Positions 11,161-22,689 of a stretch of 64,000 nt of DNA are shown here, piece by piece. The number at the start of each line of letters is the position of its first letter. Position 1 is the first letter of the stretch. Under the pieces are notes generated by a model that did not search any database, was not told the origin of the DNA, and was given only the letters and a program-made list of their open reading frames with translations. The position numbers and the translations under genes are program-made. The DNA lies in contig CM046294.1 in assembly GCA_025267735.1 (NCBI GenBank), positions 19,340,162 through 19,404,161 of the forward strand. Reading direction: 5' to 3'. Source of the DNA: Mactra quadrangularis. Its lineage: Eukaryota > Mollusca > Bivalvia > Venerida > Mactridae.

Positions 11161-11665
11161 TAGGGGTGTAACGATTAACCGGTCATTAGGGGTGTTACGG
11201 TTAACCGATATACCGGTTAATATTGCAATTCGAATTCTGGCGGTTTTAACCGGTTCGTTTTTTCCTGAACCGGTTCTTGTTGTTATGTTCCATACTGATT
11301 GTTTTTGTCAGAACCTGATATCTAAATAGTTGGATAGGTGGAAAAAAGGGGTTGAAAATATTAGATTTTGCTTACAATGTTAAACATTTCATCAAATGAG
11401 AGAATAAAAACTCGTCGGAAGTTCATTTCAAATTATGCATTTTATAAAAAAATCCATTTTACACAAGTCGTTCAAACATTTTAGAAAAAAATCCATTTTA
11501 CACAAGTCGTTCAAATATTTGGATAAGAGATTTTTTTTAAATTAAACATTTGCGTGTAACGAATGCAATGCACGTGCATTAATTCATGCTTCACATGTCT
11601 ACTAAAAATCCGAAACGTGTTGCAATATATTGCAATACGGGTTTTACCGTATTGTTACACCCCTA
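11161..11665. mobile_element. hAT-type non-autonomous element (hAT-1 copy 1)
   Basis: Ends are TAGGGGTGTAAC on the left and GTTACACCCCTA on the right, a perfect 12-bp inverted repeat. It is flanked by the perfect 8-bp duplication GTAGTCAT (11153-11160 and 11666-11673), the size hAT transposases make. The left end is doubled: TAGGGGTGTTACGG starts again at 11187. The interior has AACCGGTT palindromes and shares long stretches with the copy at 16596. There is no transposase frame. Confidence 0.96.
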
Positions 11666-11673
11666 GTAGTCAT

Positions 11674-12194
11674 ACATACTGTTCGTACCTGTATGCACAC
11701 CATCCGTTTTGTCAGCCGTTTCAATGTGTAATGTATAGTACCAAGGACTTTTGAGGGAAGATTAAACATATTTTCTATAATACATTTTCTACGCCGTTTA
11801 TGTATTTGTAGACTCATTCCCGCTTAGAATGTACATTTGATGTCTCCAACGTTTATCATGTTTCCAGGAATTTAACTTACAGAATTTATGTAAATGAAAT
11901 GCATATTTACAAGTGATAATGCTATAGTAAAAGTATAAGCGACATATTTCGTGAAGAAAACTTCTATTTTTTCAAAATATTGTCTCCTAATTAAGCTAGG
12001 GTGTATAAATCCCTATGTCTCCAATGACAAATTCTTAAAGTCAGCTTCAAATTGTTAAATAATTCAGACAGATTTCCAATTAAATATATATTTATTATGT
12101 CAATTATAACTAAATCCTTCAGAAAAACACATATTATAATGTAAATTCAAAAATAATTTTTCACACCTCATACAACAAACGTTGTCTCCAAACT
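11674..12194. other. AT-rich DNA, nothing recognised
   Basis: No repeat, RNA gene or credible coding frame was seen. Confidence 0.5.
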
Positions 12195-13312
12195 CCGATA
12201 ACGTACGGGACATTCATTTAATGGCTTCATTAAGTTCACAGCTTTGCACTCTTTACACACTTTTTTTGTGTAATTAAAGTCAATAATGTTATATCCTAAT
12301 GATAAGATATACATTTTAGCTGACATTTTATTGGTATCGGTAATTTGTGAGCTCATTCATTAAAAAATGAATCGTAATTTTCACCACGTAACGAACGGGA
12401 CAATTAGTAAAATCAAATTATCTAACAAACCTTTTCAAATAGATATATAAATTCTTCATTGAACTTATCTTCAATGATTAAATAAAAAGTTTATAAAGTG
12501 TTTTTATAATCCATTTAAGGTGCATATTTGTGACACACAAAAAACCAGTCAATACAAAATGAAAAATAACGTACGAGTCCGTAACGTACGGGACAAAATG
12601 TGACACAATAATTGATAATCGTCTGAATATTTATGATAAATTGCTTTTGTAAGGTTCCTTAACATGCATTTAATCTTCACAGACGAAACTATTATCGGAA
12701 CGGCAATTATAATGAAATTGATGATGTTCAAAAGTAACTAACAAGAGTTACGGGAAAATAAGGTGTAGTACTTGTTACTTGGCAAAAATGATGAATAGTT
12801 TGCATTGTTCTCAATTGAATACCATCTAGCTTTGAAATGATAAACTAAAACAATGCATCGTTTGATCAAATTATAACTTTAGTATCATTTTATCACACAC
12901 TGCAATATTTGACCAGGTTCATACATTATTTTACTTATTTAATAACGTACGGGACACTGTAGAATTGTCTAAACATGCATTTGCCGGATGATTTGATGGT
13001 TTTAAATCACATGTTACCCCACTACTAAATAGTTTCTATTAGTTTATGCGTTAGATTGCTATGTTTCTTTGTTAAACTTGTCACAAAATTGTTGAATGAT
13101 GTTCTCTTGGAAAAATGATAATGGTTCGCGTAATCATTGTAATTTAAAGATATTATCGCAGTTTTATATGTAAAACACAAGTACATTGAATTATAAAACA
13201 AATTACGCAACGATGTAAGTTGTATTCTTGCAGTTTAACTTAGTTATGAATAGTTAGGATGACCAAACCGAAGTATACAACGTACGAGTCAATTTTGATA
13301 ACGTACGGGACA
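12195..13312. repeat. series of AACGTACGGGACA motifs
   Basis: AACGTACGGGACA occurs at 12200, 12583, 12943 and 13300. AACGAACGGGACA is at 12390. Two AACGTACGAGTC variants precede the 12583 and 13300 copies by 15-21 bp. A weaker match, GAGTTACGGGAAA, lies near 12746. Spacing is close to 185 bp or twice that, which suggests a decayed tandem array, but the sequence between motifs is not obviously repeated. The rest is ordinary AT-rich DNA. What it is remains unknown. Confidence 0.6.
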
Positions 13313-14044
13313 ACAATTATATTCTTTATTGGTTGCTTTGTGGTGGTTCACATGCACACAGCGTTTTGTTATAACACAAAGACAATGGTATCTAACTATT
13401 TTAAACAGTTTTATTCTATATTAAACTTGTTTGTATCGTTCTGGAACAATTGATATGAATGACATTTTTAAAACAAATTAAACTAATGAAAATAGCATAT
13501 TCAATATTTATGTTTTTCTGACAGTATCTGGCTTACTCTTCAGTCTTTATCATTTATTCCGAAACATAATACGTTATAGAATGCAACCGTATTGAATTTC
13601 TCAATAGTTTGACCATTACTACTTTTAAATAAGTGAGATTTGCAGCACATATTCGATTTTCATGAGCACATTTATTAATGCTAGGTGAGACCTTTCACCA
13701 GCCTATATCTAAAAAGTATACTAGCTCAGCTGAAAAGATTTTTATACCATGTACAGAACATGTCTACAATGCCCTTAATTGATTTAAAACTCATATTTGA
13801 CGACATGAAAAAAATGAAAAAAAATATGCCCATATGTCCACCTTAATTGGGATTGAGTCTGTAACGGCAAAAAACGAAATACAGCGAGCCACTTGTGTAC
13901 GAGCATAGCTGTACCTAGCGCTACTTGGCGATTGCCTGCAATGATTTGCTGCAATAAGGCGCTGGCTAACTAACATGTTTTGTTAGTTGAATGCATTCGG
14001 AACATATTTATGTGTTTTTTAACACTTTGAAATATTTTTGAGAT
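13313..14044. other. AT-rich DNA, nothing recognised
   Basis: No repeat, RNA gene or credible coding frame was seen. Confidence 0.5.
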
Positions 14045-14292
14045 CATATTGCGGTCTCAGACGACCTGATTATTGTTCCTGGACATACCTAGATTCGTAG
14101 GCCTATGTTGTAAACCAGCACTAAGCAAGCACCTTCATCAACGGATCGCTTCTAGTGTTTTTGGTACTGCGAATCACCACATTAAGTAATTCCTGACCAA
14201 GCTCCACAAATGTAAATTGTTACCACCCGGGAATAGAACCGATCATTTCAAGATTGCACGTCAGAAAAACAACTGACCAAGTTAACCAGATG
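14045..14292 (-). mobile_element. tRNA-derived SINE-2 copy
   Basis: On the minus strand there is an A box, TGGTTAACTTGG (14276-14289), a B box, GGTTCTATTCC (14230-14240), and then the body blocks GTGGAGCTTGGTCA, TGTCCAGGAACA and CAATATGATC. These are in the same order as in the full-length copy at 61598. Confidence 0.85.
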
Positions 14293-14880
14293 GAAATACA
14301 GCTTGAGTAATATAATAAACATCGGCAGAGCCGGTACTTACCCATGCAAAGTTTCGTCCCGCTTGGCCAAGCAATCGTATAAGAATAATCATCCTTATGA
14401 GTCAGAGAAATGATTATCAAGACGTGATTGTTACGTCACGTGACTTGACGAGACTTGAAGAGATATGGCGAGACTTGCCATCTTCTTTTGCATAACAATG
14501 GCGCTGATGATTTGCAACGAAAATTCAGTTCATATGAGCATCACAAATTAGTGTCAGTTAGTTTTTTGTTGGATTTAACGGCACTTTATATAAATGTAAC
14601 CTGTGTTTATACTATAAAGATTATGTTCTTGTCTGTTCTGTTCACATTGACACAAAACGTATATATCGCCCCGAAAAGTGCATTTAAAGGTGACAATAGA
14701 TGTGGGCGAATTATAAAGTCACATATTACTGGGACACAAATGCTAGAAAGCAGTGGGTAGCAGTTAAACGATTTGACCTTTTATAGCTTCAAAGAGTTCT
14801 ATCGTTCTTTAACATGTAGAAAATACAAATTGCTTTTTTACTTCCTGAGTTGTCTTTGAACTTATTATAATAGCTATATG
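14293..14880. other. AT-rich DNA, nothing recognised
   Basis: A 101-codon open frame at 14455-14760 has no domain I recognise and no supporting signals. Confidence 0.45.
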
Positions 14881-14934
14881 TTTCCTATTTCTTCCTTTTT
14901 TCTTTTTCTTTCTTCCTTTCTTCCTTTTTTCTAT
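14881..14934. repeat. polypyrimidine tract (CTTT/CCTT)
   Basis: A 54-bp stretch almost entirely of C and T, built from TTCC and CTTT blocks. Confidence 0.9.
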
Positions 14935-15258
14935 TCATTTTCGTATTTTCATAAGTCTCTCTGTGGCATCGTCTCCCAAATTTGTAATCATGGTTCAATG
15001 AGAGAATTGTTCTTCTGAGTGTAAAATTTATATAAAGACTTGTCCCCAGTTTACGTCCCAAACTGTTATTTATAAAAACATAACGTTGAAATGAGTTAAA
15101 TTTACTTCGTACCGAAAGATAGACATTGTTAAATTCATTGCGTTTAATGTCTTTAAGTTTGTTGTACTTATAGTTTTTAGAAGTTTTCACCTATATACAA
15201 ATGTACATTGTATTGTTAAAAATATGTTCTGTTCTTTACTGCTCAGTTATGTTCGTTC
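14935..15258. other. AT-rich DNA, nothing recognised
   Basis: A minus-strand open frame of 101 codons covers 14885-15190. Its C-terminus is the lysine/glutamate translation of the polypyrimidine tract, so it is discounted. Confidence 0.5.
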
Positions 15259-15373
15259 CATTCTGCTCTGCTCTGCTTTACTCTGCTCTGCTCTACTCTG
15301 TCCTGCTTTGTTCTGTTTTGCTCTACTCTGCCCTGCTCTGCACTGCACTGCTCTGCTCCGTTCTACTATGTTC
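15259..15373 (+). repeat. (CTCTG)n pentanucleotide satellite
   Basis: About 22 imperfect CTCTG units, with CTTTA, CTCTA, TTCTG and CACTG variants. The overlapping frames rich in Leu, Ser and Ala are translations of the repeat. Confidence 0.95.
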
Positions 15374-16120
15374 GGTTTTAATACAATTCTAAAGGTAGTG
15401 AAACGCTGTCAAAACTAAGGCACAGTTTTCAGGGTTTCTAAACACGCCAACGAAGGCTCCACAACAATTACAGTTATGCTATACCATAATGCTCAGCAAC
15501 ACACATGTGTCTATGTCAGACAAACCGCATAGTCTACCTGAAAATATAGTTAAGGGTTCATTATACGAATATCAAAATTATATTTAGTAGTCCTAGGGTG
15601 AAATGCCACATTTTAGGTGAACCGTGCATTTGCGTCCCTGCTGATATTTTGAAGTTTCTGCATATCAAAGGCTTGACTGAAAACTGTCGTAACTTATATT
15701 TTCAAAAATTTTCAGGAGAAGCAAAAAGTTCAACATTTTCTTCTCATGTTATTCTGTAACTATTCTTTTTATATGTGGGTAAGAAATGACATGTCTTATG
15801 TAATTACACTGTGCTAAAACTACTTATTGTGAATTTAAAAGTCTTTTTTCTCCAAACATGGAACTAAGTAAATTATTTACTTTATAAATGGAATATTTTG
15901 ATGAAATTTGGTAGGAAACTTTACTATTGTCCGGAAACTTTTTTATAATTGAAATCGACCTCCATAATTTTCTTTGGCATTTATGCAAATAGATAATTAG
16001 ATATCAGCGGAATTGCATTTATTATGTTTTAATTATTAAGATACTACAGAAAAAAAAATTTGAATAGTGAATCCACAGGAACACGGTTTTTTGCGCGGAG
16101 TAACCGTGTCAACGTCTTAC
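15374..16120. other. AT-rich DNA, nothing recognised
   Basis: No repeat, RNA gene or credible coding frame was seen. Confidence 0.5.
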
Positions 16121-16178
16121 GTGAGTGTGAGTGACAGAGTGAAAGTGTGAGTGGATGGGTATGAATGAGTGTGTGAAA
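16121..16178 (+). repeat. (GTGAGT)-type simple repeat
   Basis: Degenerate GTGAGT and GAGTGT units run for about 58 bp. Confidence 0.75.
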
Positions 16179-16587
16179 GCCATTGTTGTCACGTGACAGA
16201 ATACTTTATATACTTTGGTTTATGTGTAATAAGATACATTATATGTATACGTTACGAAATAAAATATACATTCTGTTCTGTTCTTATATAGATTTTTTAG
16301 TTACATAATTTTCTATTCAGCAGAAATTTTAATAAGTGCCATGTTTGTCTTGTTGGAACACTCCTAGCAAGAAGATATATACGTGAAATGACCATATTGT
16401 CTCGTAGTAATGTGTAATTAGTATTCTAGTATCACATAGATGGTTTACTTTATTTTACAAGTAACATTATACTTATACAGTACCCTTCAAAAGGTTTTTA
16501 ACCAAATACATTTTGAGAAAAACTGATAATACATACCGCGAGTAGTTTGACATAAATTAAGGTAATTCGTGTAGAACAGTTTGAATC
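16179..16587. other. AT-rich DNA, nothing recognised
   Basis: Contains a short TTCTGTTCTG run near 16271; nothing else was seen. Confidence 0.5.
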
Positions 16588-16595
16588 ATAATTAT

Positions 16596-17023
16596 TAGGG
16601 CTGTAACGGTTAACCGATATACCTGTTAATATTGCAATACGAATTCTGACTTTTTTTAACCGGTTCGTTTTTTCCTGAACCGGTTCATGTTGTTATGTTC
16701 CATACTGATTGTTTTTGTCAGAACCTGATATTCAAATAGTTGAATAGGTGTAAAAATGTGTTGAAAATATTAGATTTTGCTTAAAATGTTAAACATTTCG
16801 TCAAATGAGAGAAAAATTCTCGTCGAAAGTTCGTTTCAAAATATGCATTTTAAAATAAAAATCCATTTTACACAAGTCGTTCAAATATTTGGGTAAGAGA
16901 TTTTTTAAATTACACATATGCGTGTAATGAATGCAATGCACGTGCATTAATTCATGATTCACATGTCGACTAAAAATCCGAAACGTGTTGCAATACGGGT
17001 TTTAACGTATTGTTACACCCCTA
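16596..17023. mobile_element. hAT-type non-autonomous element (hAT-1 copy 2)
   Basis: The ends TAGGGCTGTAAC and GTTACACCCCTA are inverted repeats with one mismatch. The flanking 8-bp duplication ATAATTAT (16588-16595 and 17024-17031) is perfect. The interior shares GAACCGGTTC, ATGTTCCATACTGATTG, TTTTGTCAGAACCTGATA and TGCAATGCACGTGCATTAAT with the copy at 11161. It lacks the doubled left end seen there. Confidence 0.96.
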
Positions 17024-17031
17024 ATAATTAT

Positions 17032-18320
17032 GTCGATAAAACTAGTTAATGTTGATTTTCGTTTGTGCTTAGATGACTTAATTGTCATTGGTAAATGTAA
17101 GTCGGTTTATTCTGAAACAGGTTTTTGTTAAAGGAGCCTTTAATGGACACTGTATGCTGTTATATGAAAATATAAAACCGCAACAAGTTACAAATCAATA
17201 CATATAAACATTACTGACATGCAAACGTGTCCTACATTGTTTTAAACTACTAGAAAAATACATGTTGGTTCAAGACAGCAGAAGCTGACTCACAACTTTA
17301 TGGTTTAACAATGTTATTATTAAGCCTATTGTTCGAGAGATAATTCAGGGGAGGTAATCGTGATCGTAATATTATAGTCCTGTCGCTCGATTAAACACCA
17401 GAACTTATTATTGACATAAATCAAGCACAACTTTTCGCGCCTTCCAGTATGTTGTACTAGAAGTGCAAGATGTCGAAATAAACTTGTAAAACGTTTTGCA
17501 GTGTTTTATCGTTTAATAGTAGTTTTAGACCTTTCGAGGTCTCTATAGAACACCTATGAGGACAGCATATATTTACAAATGCATTTGTGCAGTATAGTAT
17601 AATATACAGTTATTTCATAAGTGAATTGGGAAGAGTCAAACTGTTGGCTCGAGGTGGAGTGTATAGTGTTTTGAACTGTTTCCCGAGGTCGTAAGCCCCA
17701 AGTATTTGAATTCCGGATATAGTCTATTAAAAACCATAAAGCGCTTTATGTACATTTATGAAGATACGAGTTGAGAAAATAAAGATATTATCATTCTACA
17801 GTACAAACAAGTGTGACAATAACTAATGAATATACAAATGATCATTTGATGCAATCAGTATCAAGATTTTGCATTTGAGTGAGTTCTTTGAATTAAGACT
17901 GACTAAAACAGGACTATGGCAACCTCTTATGGATCTAAGTGAAATTAGCAACTAAAAACAAATGAAATTCAGTACAGTTCCGCTTTAAAGACAACATTGG
18001 CTATTAATAAGTCATGGAATTTAAAGTCCAAAATGCTTAATTTGAGAGGAAGAAAGTCACTATACAAATAAGACAATTTCACTATTTAAACCTTTGATTA
18101 CGAGGGTCCTAATAGTTAAACTTAAACTATACTTTTGGGGGTCAAATTGCACTTGTCCAGAAGTTAAGTCCAAAAAACATATTAAAAACTATAATATCAA
18201 ATACATAATGATAAGTAATAATAAATAATTGACAATATAATATTGTGTGGTTCACTGGTGAATTTGACTAAAACGTTGAGACATTTACACTTTATAGAAT
18301 ACTTACAGTTAAAATATCAA
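17032..18320. other. AT-rich DNA, nothing recognised
   Basis: About 1.3 kb with no repeat, RNA gene or credible coding frame that I could identify. Confidence 0.5.
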
Positions 18321-18780
18321 CTGTCCGCGGACAAGTAGGATTGATTTATTTAGGCCACGCCAAGCCGGAATTTTATTAAGCATTAGAGTGCGCGTAGGTT
18401 TTACAGTCATCAATCAAAAAAAAATTGTTGGTAAAATGTCTTAAATAATTCTGTTGTTCCGGGATTCGATCTATGTGATTTTTTTCAGGAAATACTGACA
18501 GTTCATTGTTTCTGTGTATTTGATTAATGAAAAAGAACAAGTGTATGTTGTATATACTTTTTTATAGAATTACTTAAATCTCACTTTAATGTCATAAACC
18601 TTTATGAACTACTTATTTGTGTGAATACTAGCTAGAATGGCCATGTGTTTTCGTTTTCGATTTGTGTATTTTTTGCGAATAGGTACCTAGGTTTGACAAA
18701 CTTGAGTTGACGCTTAACAAAATTCCATTTTAGTTTGGCATGGCCTTACTTGTCCGAAGACAATGTACATGTCGGACAAG
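18321..18780. mobile_element. inverted-repeat element, arms ~60 bp
   Basis: The left arm (CCGCGGACAAGTA, GGCCACGCCAAGCC, GGAATTTTATTAAGC) is mirrored at 18711-18780 by CGCTTAACAAAATTCC, TTTGGCATGGCC and TACTTGTCCG. Each end also carries its own small palindrome: TTGTCCGCGGACAA-like on the left, and a GTCCG/CGGAC hairpin with loop AAGACAATGTACATGT on the right. No coding frame lies between the arms. Confidence 0.8.
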
Positions 18781-19064
18781 TCGGGCATTGGAATTCCACA
18801 CCCTTGTTTACTGTATAACAATAATATGAACTATTATAATTACATCCGGTTTCTAATCAAAGGAAACATAACTTGGTAAGCATATTTAAATGAACAATTA
18901 CTAAGAATAAATGTTTTACATAATACATGTACATGAAATAATGACGGAGTAAGGCTGTAAAAACTGGCACTCCTATGTACTGGTACGGAATGTAACGGAA
19001 ATTAGCTAGAACCTTGTTTATGGCTCAGTGACTCAATTGTTTTTTTTTTCTGTTTTGGGTTAAT

Positions 19065-19427
19065 AATGGACTTTAGTCAGTTATTTCCCCTTGTATACTC
19101 TTCAAATAAGTAGGTACAATTAGTTGGATTACTCGAACTTTATCCTTACTTTTCAATGTCAATTTGCCAAAATCAATCTTAAATATTTTTTTTGTAAATC
19201 ATTTAATTTGTTTGAAATTCAAGCTAAGTTTTTTTAGGTTAAGAACTATTTAAATTTCATCACTTCTGTAAATATCTTCACTAACAAGAACGATATTAGA
19301 TGAAATATTATGTTATCCTTACATAGGACTTCAATGATTAAATCCGAGGATTCCAACTGTAAGGACCTACTTACCAATTGGATAGCTTCAGATTTTATCA
19401 AGGAAAGATAACTGACTAAAGTCCCTA
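19065..19427 (-). mobile_element. MITE-A copy 2
   Basis: Reverse-oriented copy of the element at 447-810. Ends read ATGGACTTTAGTCAGTTAT and ATAACTGACTAAAGTCCCTA. The inner pair (TACAATTAGTTGGATTACTC, CCAACTGTAAGGACCTACTT) is intact. Confidence 0.9.
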
Positions 19428-20639
19428 ATTGAAATAGTAGTTTAATTGGTATGATATAACATGTACATGTACTTGTATATAACCATGTACATGTATGTAG
19501 ATTTTATTGAAATGTAAAGGATTGCAATGCTTGCAGTGTTTCATCCATGATGAAATTTTAAGATCATATTCGTAGCAAAAACACCAACTAAAAGTTACAA
19601 TTAAACGACTCCGTTTTGTCAGCAGTGAACAAGTCGTATTTTGGCTTTATATAATCACATTTTAAGTACATGTATCTTTTTGATACGTTATGTATTCGTC
19701 CTGCATTTTAACATAACCAAAGTCATAATGGCGAAAATGAATGAGAACAGGACAAATCAATCCGAGGTACTCGGTCCGTAAGTATGGACTTCTCTACACT
19801 GTTCAAAATATAGTAACATAAATTATAAAGCATAAAATAAATATTGCCAATAAATGTTCTCTTAAATTGTAAATTTCTAGTCCAAAATTAGAAATTCCGG
19901 GGCCCGTATTATCAAGCGTCTTATGACCGATTTTAGCCGTAAATCCTTCTATATTATATAGTTAAATTATCCTAAGAATTTTGATAATATGCTGCCCCGG
20001 ATCTTAAAATTCGTAAAATTTCAACAGTATAAGATGGTATATATATATATATAGCTAATGTACAAAAACAAAATCCTGGTTCATGAAGAACCTAATGTAA
20101 AAATAAAGTAGTTGTATTTTACTTGCAATATCTTACATTGTTCGCCCACTTGTGTTGTACATGCAATATGTCAAATATTTGTATTGTTTTGTCGACTCAT
20201 TCGCATGCGTTTTTTAACAATTCGGCGAATCGTCTTGTTTATTTTTGTGGTTTTTCTTTATCTTATTGTCACAAGCATTTATCCAAGGCCCGTCTTTGTT
20301 TTTGTCGAAGTGTTTACAAAAAGATTCGGAAGTTTCTTATACGTGTACATTGGCTAATATTCCATGTCGTTTTCATTATATTTAATTTAAAAAAAAGTTT
20401 TCCTACACAAATAATTATGATAATCTGTATGAAACTGTATTTTCAAAACTACTGATTTAATTCACGTTATTTTGTGATTCGTTTTGGAAATTTATGTCCT
20501 TGAATAAAACTGAAATTAATATCGCTAGTTTATTCAAATTGTTTGACATTAACTAAAATTTGAATTAAGCATATCCAAATGTGTAAAATATTATTTTTTG
20601 CACAAACGAAGATAAATATATATACTTCTTATTTACTGA
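19428..20639. other. AT-rich DNA, nothing recognised
   Basis: Includes a TATATA run at 20039-20053 and overlapping 81- and 110-codon frames at 20112-20455, both without a recognised domain. Confidence 0.5.
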
Positions 20640-20925
20640 TATGGTTAATATTTTTGATATTTTAGAATTTGATGTATGTGCCTGTAGTTCTGTTACGAAA
20701 ATGAAGTCGTAAAATTTTAAGACAGACTGACCTATAAATTGCGAGAAATATAAAATAAAAGTCACATCAAACGCATTAAAATGGTTTATACCGTTACTAA
20801 CGGGGTTGGGGTTTCCGTCTAAAATCACCGACTTCAACAGTTGTATGCAAATTGACTCTGAAATTAACATCATAAAAATACTTTTTGCTTCCAAAATGAT
20901 TCTGTACAATTATGGGAGTTTGAGA
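20640..20925 (-). mobile_element. MITE family C copy, ends unclear
   Basis: Shares GACAGACTGACCTATAAATT, GAAATATAAAATAAAAGTCAC, an ACGGGGT stretch and CTTCCAAAATGATTCTGTAC with the well-bounded copy at 30459-30799. The 114-codon minus-strand frame at 20565-20909 is just this repeat read through. Confidence 0.7.
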
Positions 20926-21449
20926 AAAGTTGGTATATAAGTTAATGTGAGGGCCGGAGCAGCTTGAAGCTTATGATTTATGTAAGTCACCCGAATCAAA
21001 TATTTATTTATATGTAAAGGAAATAGAATTGACCAAGATAGTACATTAGAAAAGAAAGCACAGACACATATGTGAGTCAAAAGTATAGAACTTATTTGTA
21101 CGGAGGTATACCGGTAATGACTTAGTGGTGAAGAGATATTACACCAGAGGAAGACATTGACATAAACATAGAAACAGAAATATTAATGGATTATATACAT
21201 GTATTGGAATAAAACGCGGCTACCGACTTTCTAGAAATGTTTTTATCGCGGGCTTATACGTGATCTGCTAGTGCCGAAATTTGCAGTTAGAAGTCGGAAA
21301 CTTAAACTTTTCGCGTACTATCTACTATAATTTCCATGGAAACGTTTCATAAATCTTTTCTACGATAAAATAAATATCATCTGACTGTTTGATTCAATAC
21401 TAACAATAAAATGGCCACCCTCACTAATCCTATATTTTAAGGTCATTAC
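20926..21449. other. AT-rich DNA, nothing recognised
   Basis: No repeat, RNA gene or credible coding frame was seen. Confidence 0.5.
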
Positions 21450-21457
21450 ATTTATAC

Positions 21458-21905
21458 TAGGGCTGCTGCGAGTATCCGAGTACTCGGATATTCGCGATCT
21501 AGACCAGAAGATCGAGTACGAATATTCGTCACGTCCGAAATCGTCGGATCGCGATCTATTTTTTGAAAGAAATTAAATAACATTTTTCAGCATAATTCCC
21601 ACTAAAAACGAACCGCACTACAAATGAAAAATTTAGTTTACGTACTATGCACACCACTCGACCACACAAATGTACCGGAAAATAAACAAACAAGGCATTA
21701 GCATACAGTAAAGCTACCAATGGCATTAGTTTCGAAAACATTTTCATAAAGTAAAAACTTCTGTAATTCTTCACTTATTTTTGTTATTACATGAATTCCT
21801 GTATGCTTCACCATTAAGAAGTGATTCGTGGTTCAATTCGTGAATCAATACACATGAATCGTGGTTCGGATCGGATCGCCACTTGCTCAACGGTCCACAG
21901 CCCTA
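21458..21905. mobile_element. hAT-type non-autonomous element (hAT-2)
   Basis: Ends are TAGGGCTGCTGCGAG and CAACGGTCCACAGCCCTA, sharing the TAGGGCTG terminus. Flanking octamers ATTTATAC (21450-21457) and AATTATAA (21906-21913) agree at six of eight positions, as expected for an old hAT duplication. Near the left end is a run of short palindromes (CCGAGTACTCGG, GATCGCGATC). There is no transposase frame. Confidence 0.82.
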
Positions 21906-21913
21906 AATTATAA

Positions 21914-22689
21914 CATATATTTTTCAGTTGCATTACGTTTAAAGCATTATCAAACCATCACCCGATTAATATAATATAGAAGGTCAAATATTCTCACCGA
22001 ATCTTGCAGCCAGGAAGAACGTGTATGTCATCTTACCGCGTGATCATAGCGCATATTATTATTTATCATTATAACGTTATTTACCATATAAGTAAGAAAA
22101 TAAATTGTTTATTATAGTGACACAAACTGAGCTAAGCATCATTCTTTATGCAATTAGTCATGTTATTTAAATGTATGTACATAAGTTCATCTTTCCATCT
22201 CTATTATTTATTTTTTATTCCCATAATTATTATCATGTTTGTACAATGTATCTTCAAATCTGGAGGAAATAAAGTTATTTAATAATATATTTACAATAAT
22301 AATACATTATAAAGTTTCAAATTAATAAATATAAAAAGTACCCGTCCCTACTGGCCTATTAGTCACCTGAAAATGAAATCATATTTACATTCATAATATG
22401 TAAAGCGCTCTTTTCATATTGAAAACAAGTCCAAAAGCTCTTTATATATAAGTGCTCCTTGATCAGCTAGATCGCTTTCAGATGCCACGTTACTTATATC
22501 AGAAAAGAAAACAATGTGAAATTTGATAATGATGCTTCTTGAAGTTTAGTAATTATAAGTTATACTTAACAAAACAAAGACTATAGTTTTATTTTTGTAT
22601 TTAATTTGTCTGGAATTCCATAAAATAACAATACAAATCATTAAAGACTAAAGCACATCTTCCAGCGCTTTAATTTAACATGTCTAGAT
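21914..22689. other. AT-rich DNA, nothing recognised
   Basis: No repeat, RNA gene or credible coding frame was seen. Confidence 0.5.

Noticed and set aside
12195..13312. CENP-B-box-like centromeric motif
   Set aside because: ACGTACGGGACA contains the CGGG half, but the TTCG half at the right distance is absent, so the centromere-box reading is not supported.
14455..14760. 101-codon frame
   Set aside because: No recognised domain; it begins beside a SINE and has no supporting signals.
15201..15418. Two frames with Ser/Ala/Leu repeats
   Set aside because: They translate the CTCTG satellite; having two overlapping frames of equal quality shows neither is coding.
19440..19500. CATGTACATG palindromes
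   Set aside because: ATGTACAT palindromes are scattered throughout the window and form no ordered array here.
20112..20455. Two overlapping plus-strand frames of 81 and 110 codons
   Set aside because: No domain, mutually exclusive frames, AT-driven Phe/Ile/Leu composition.
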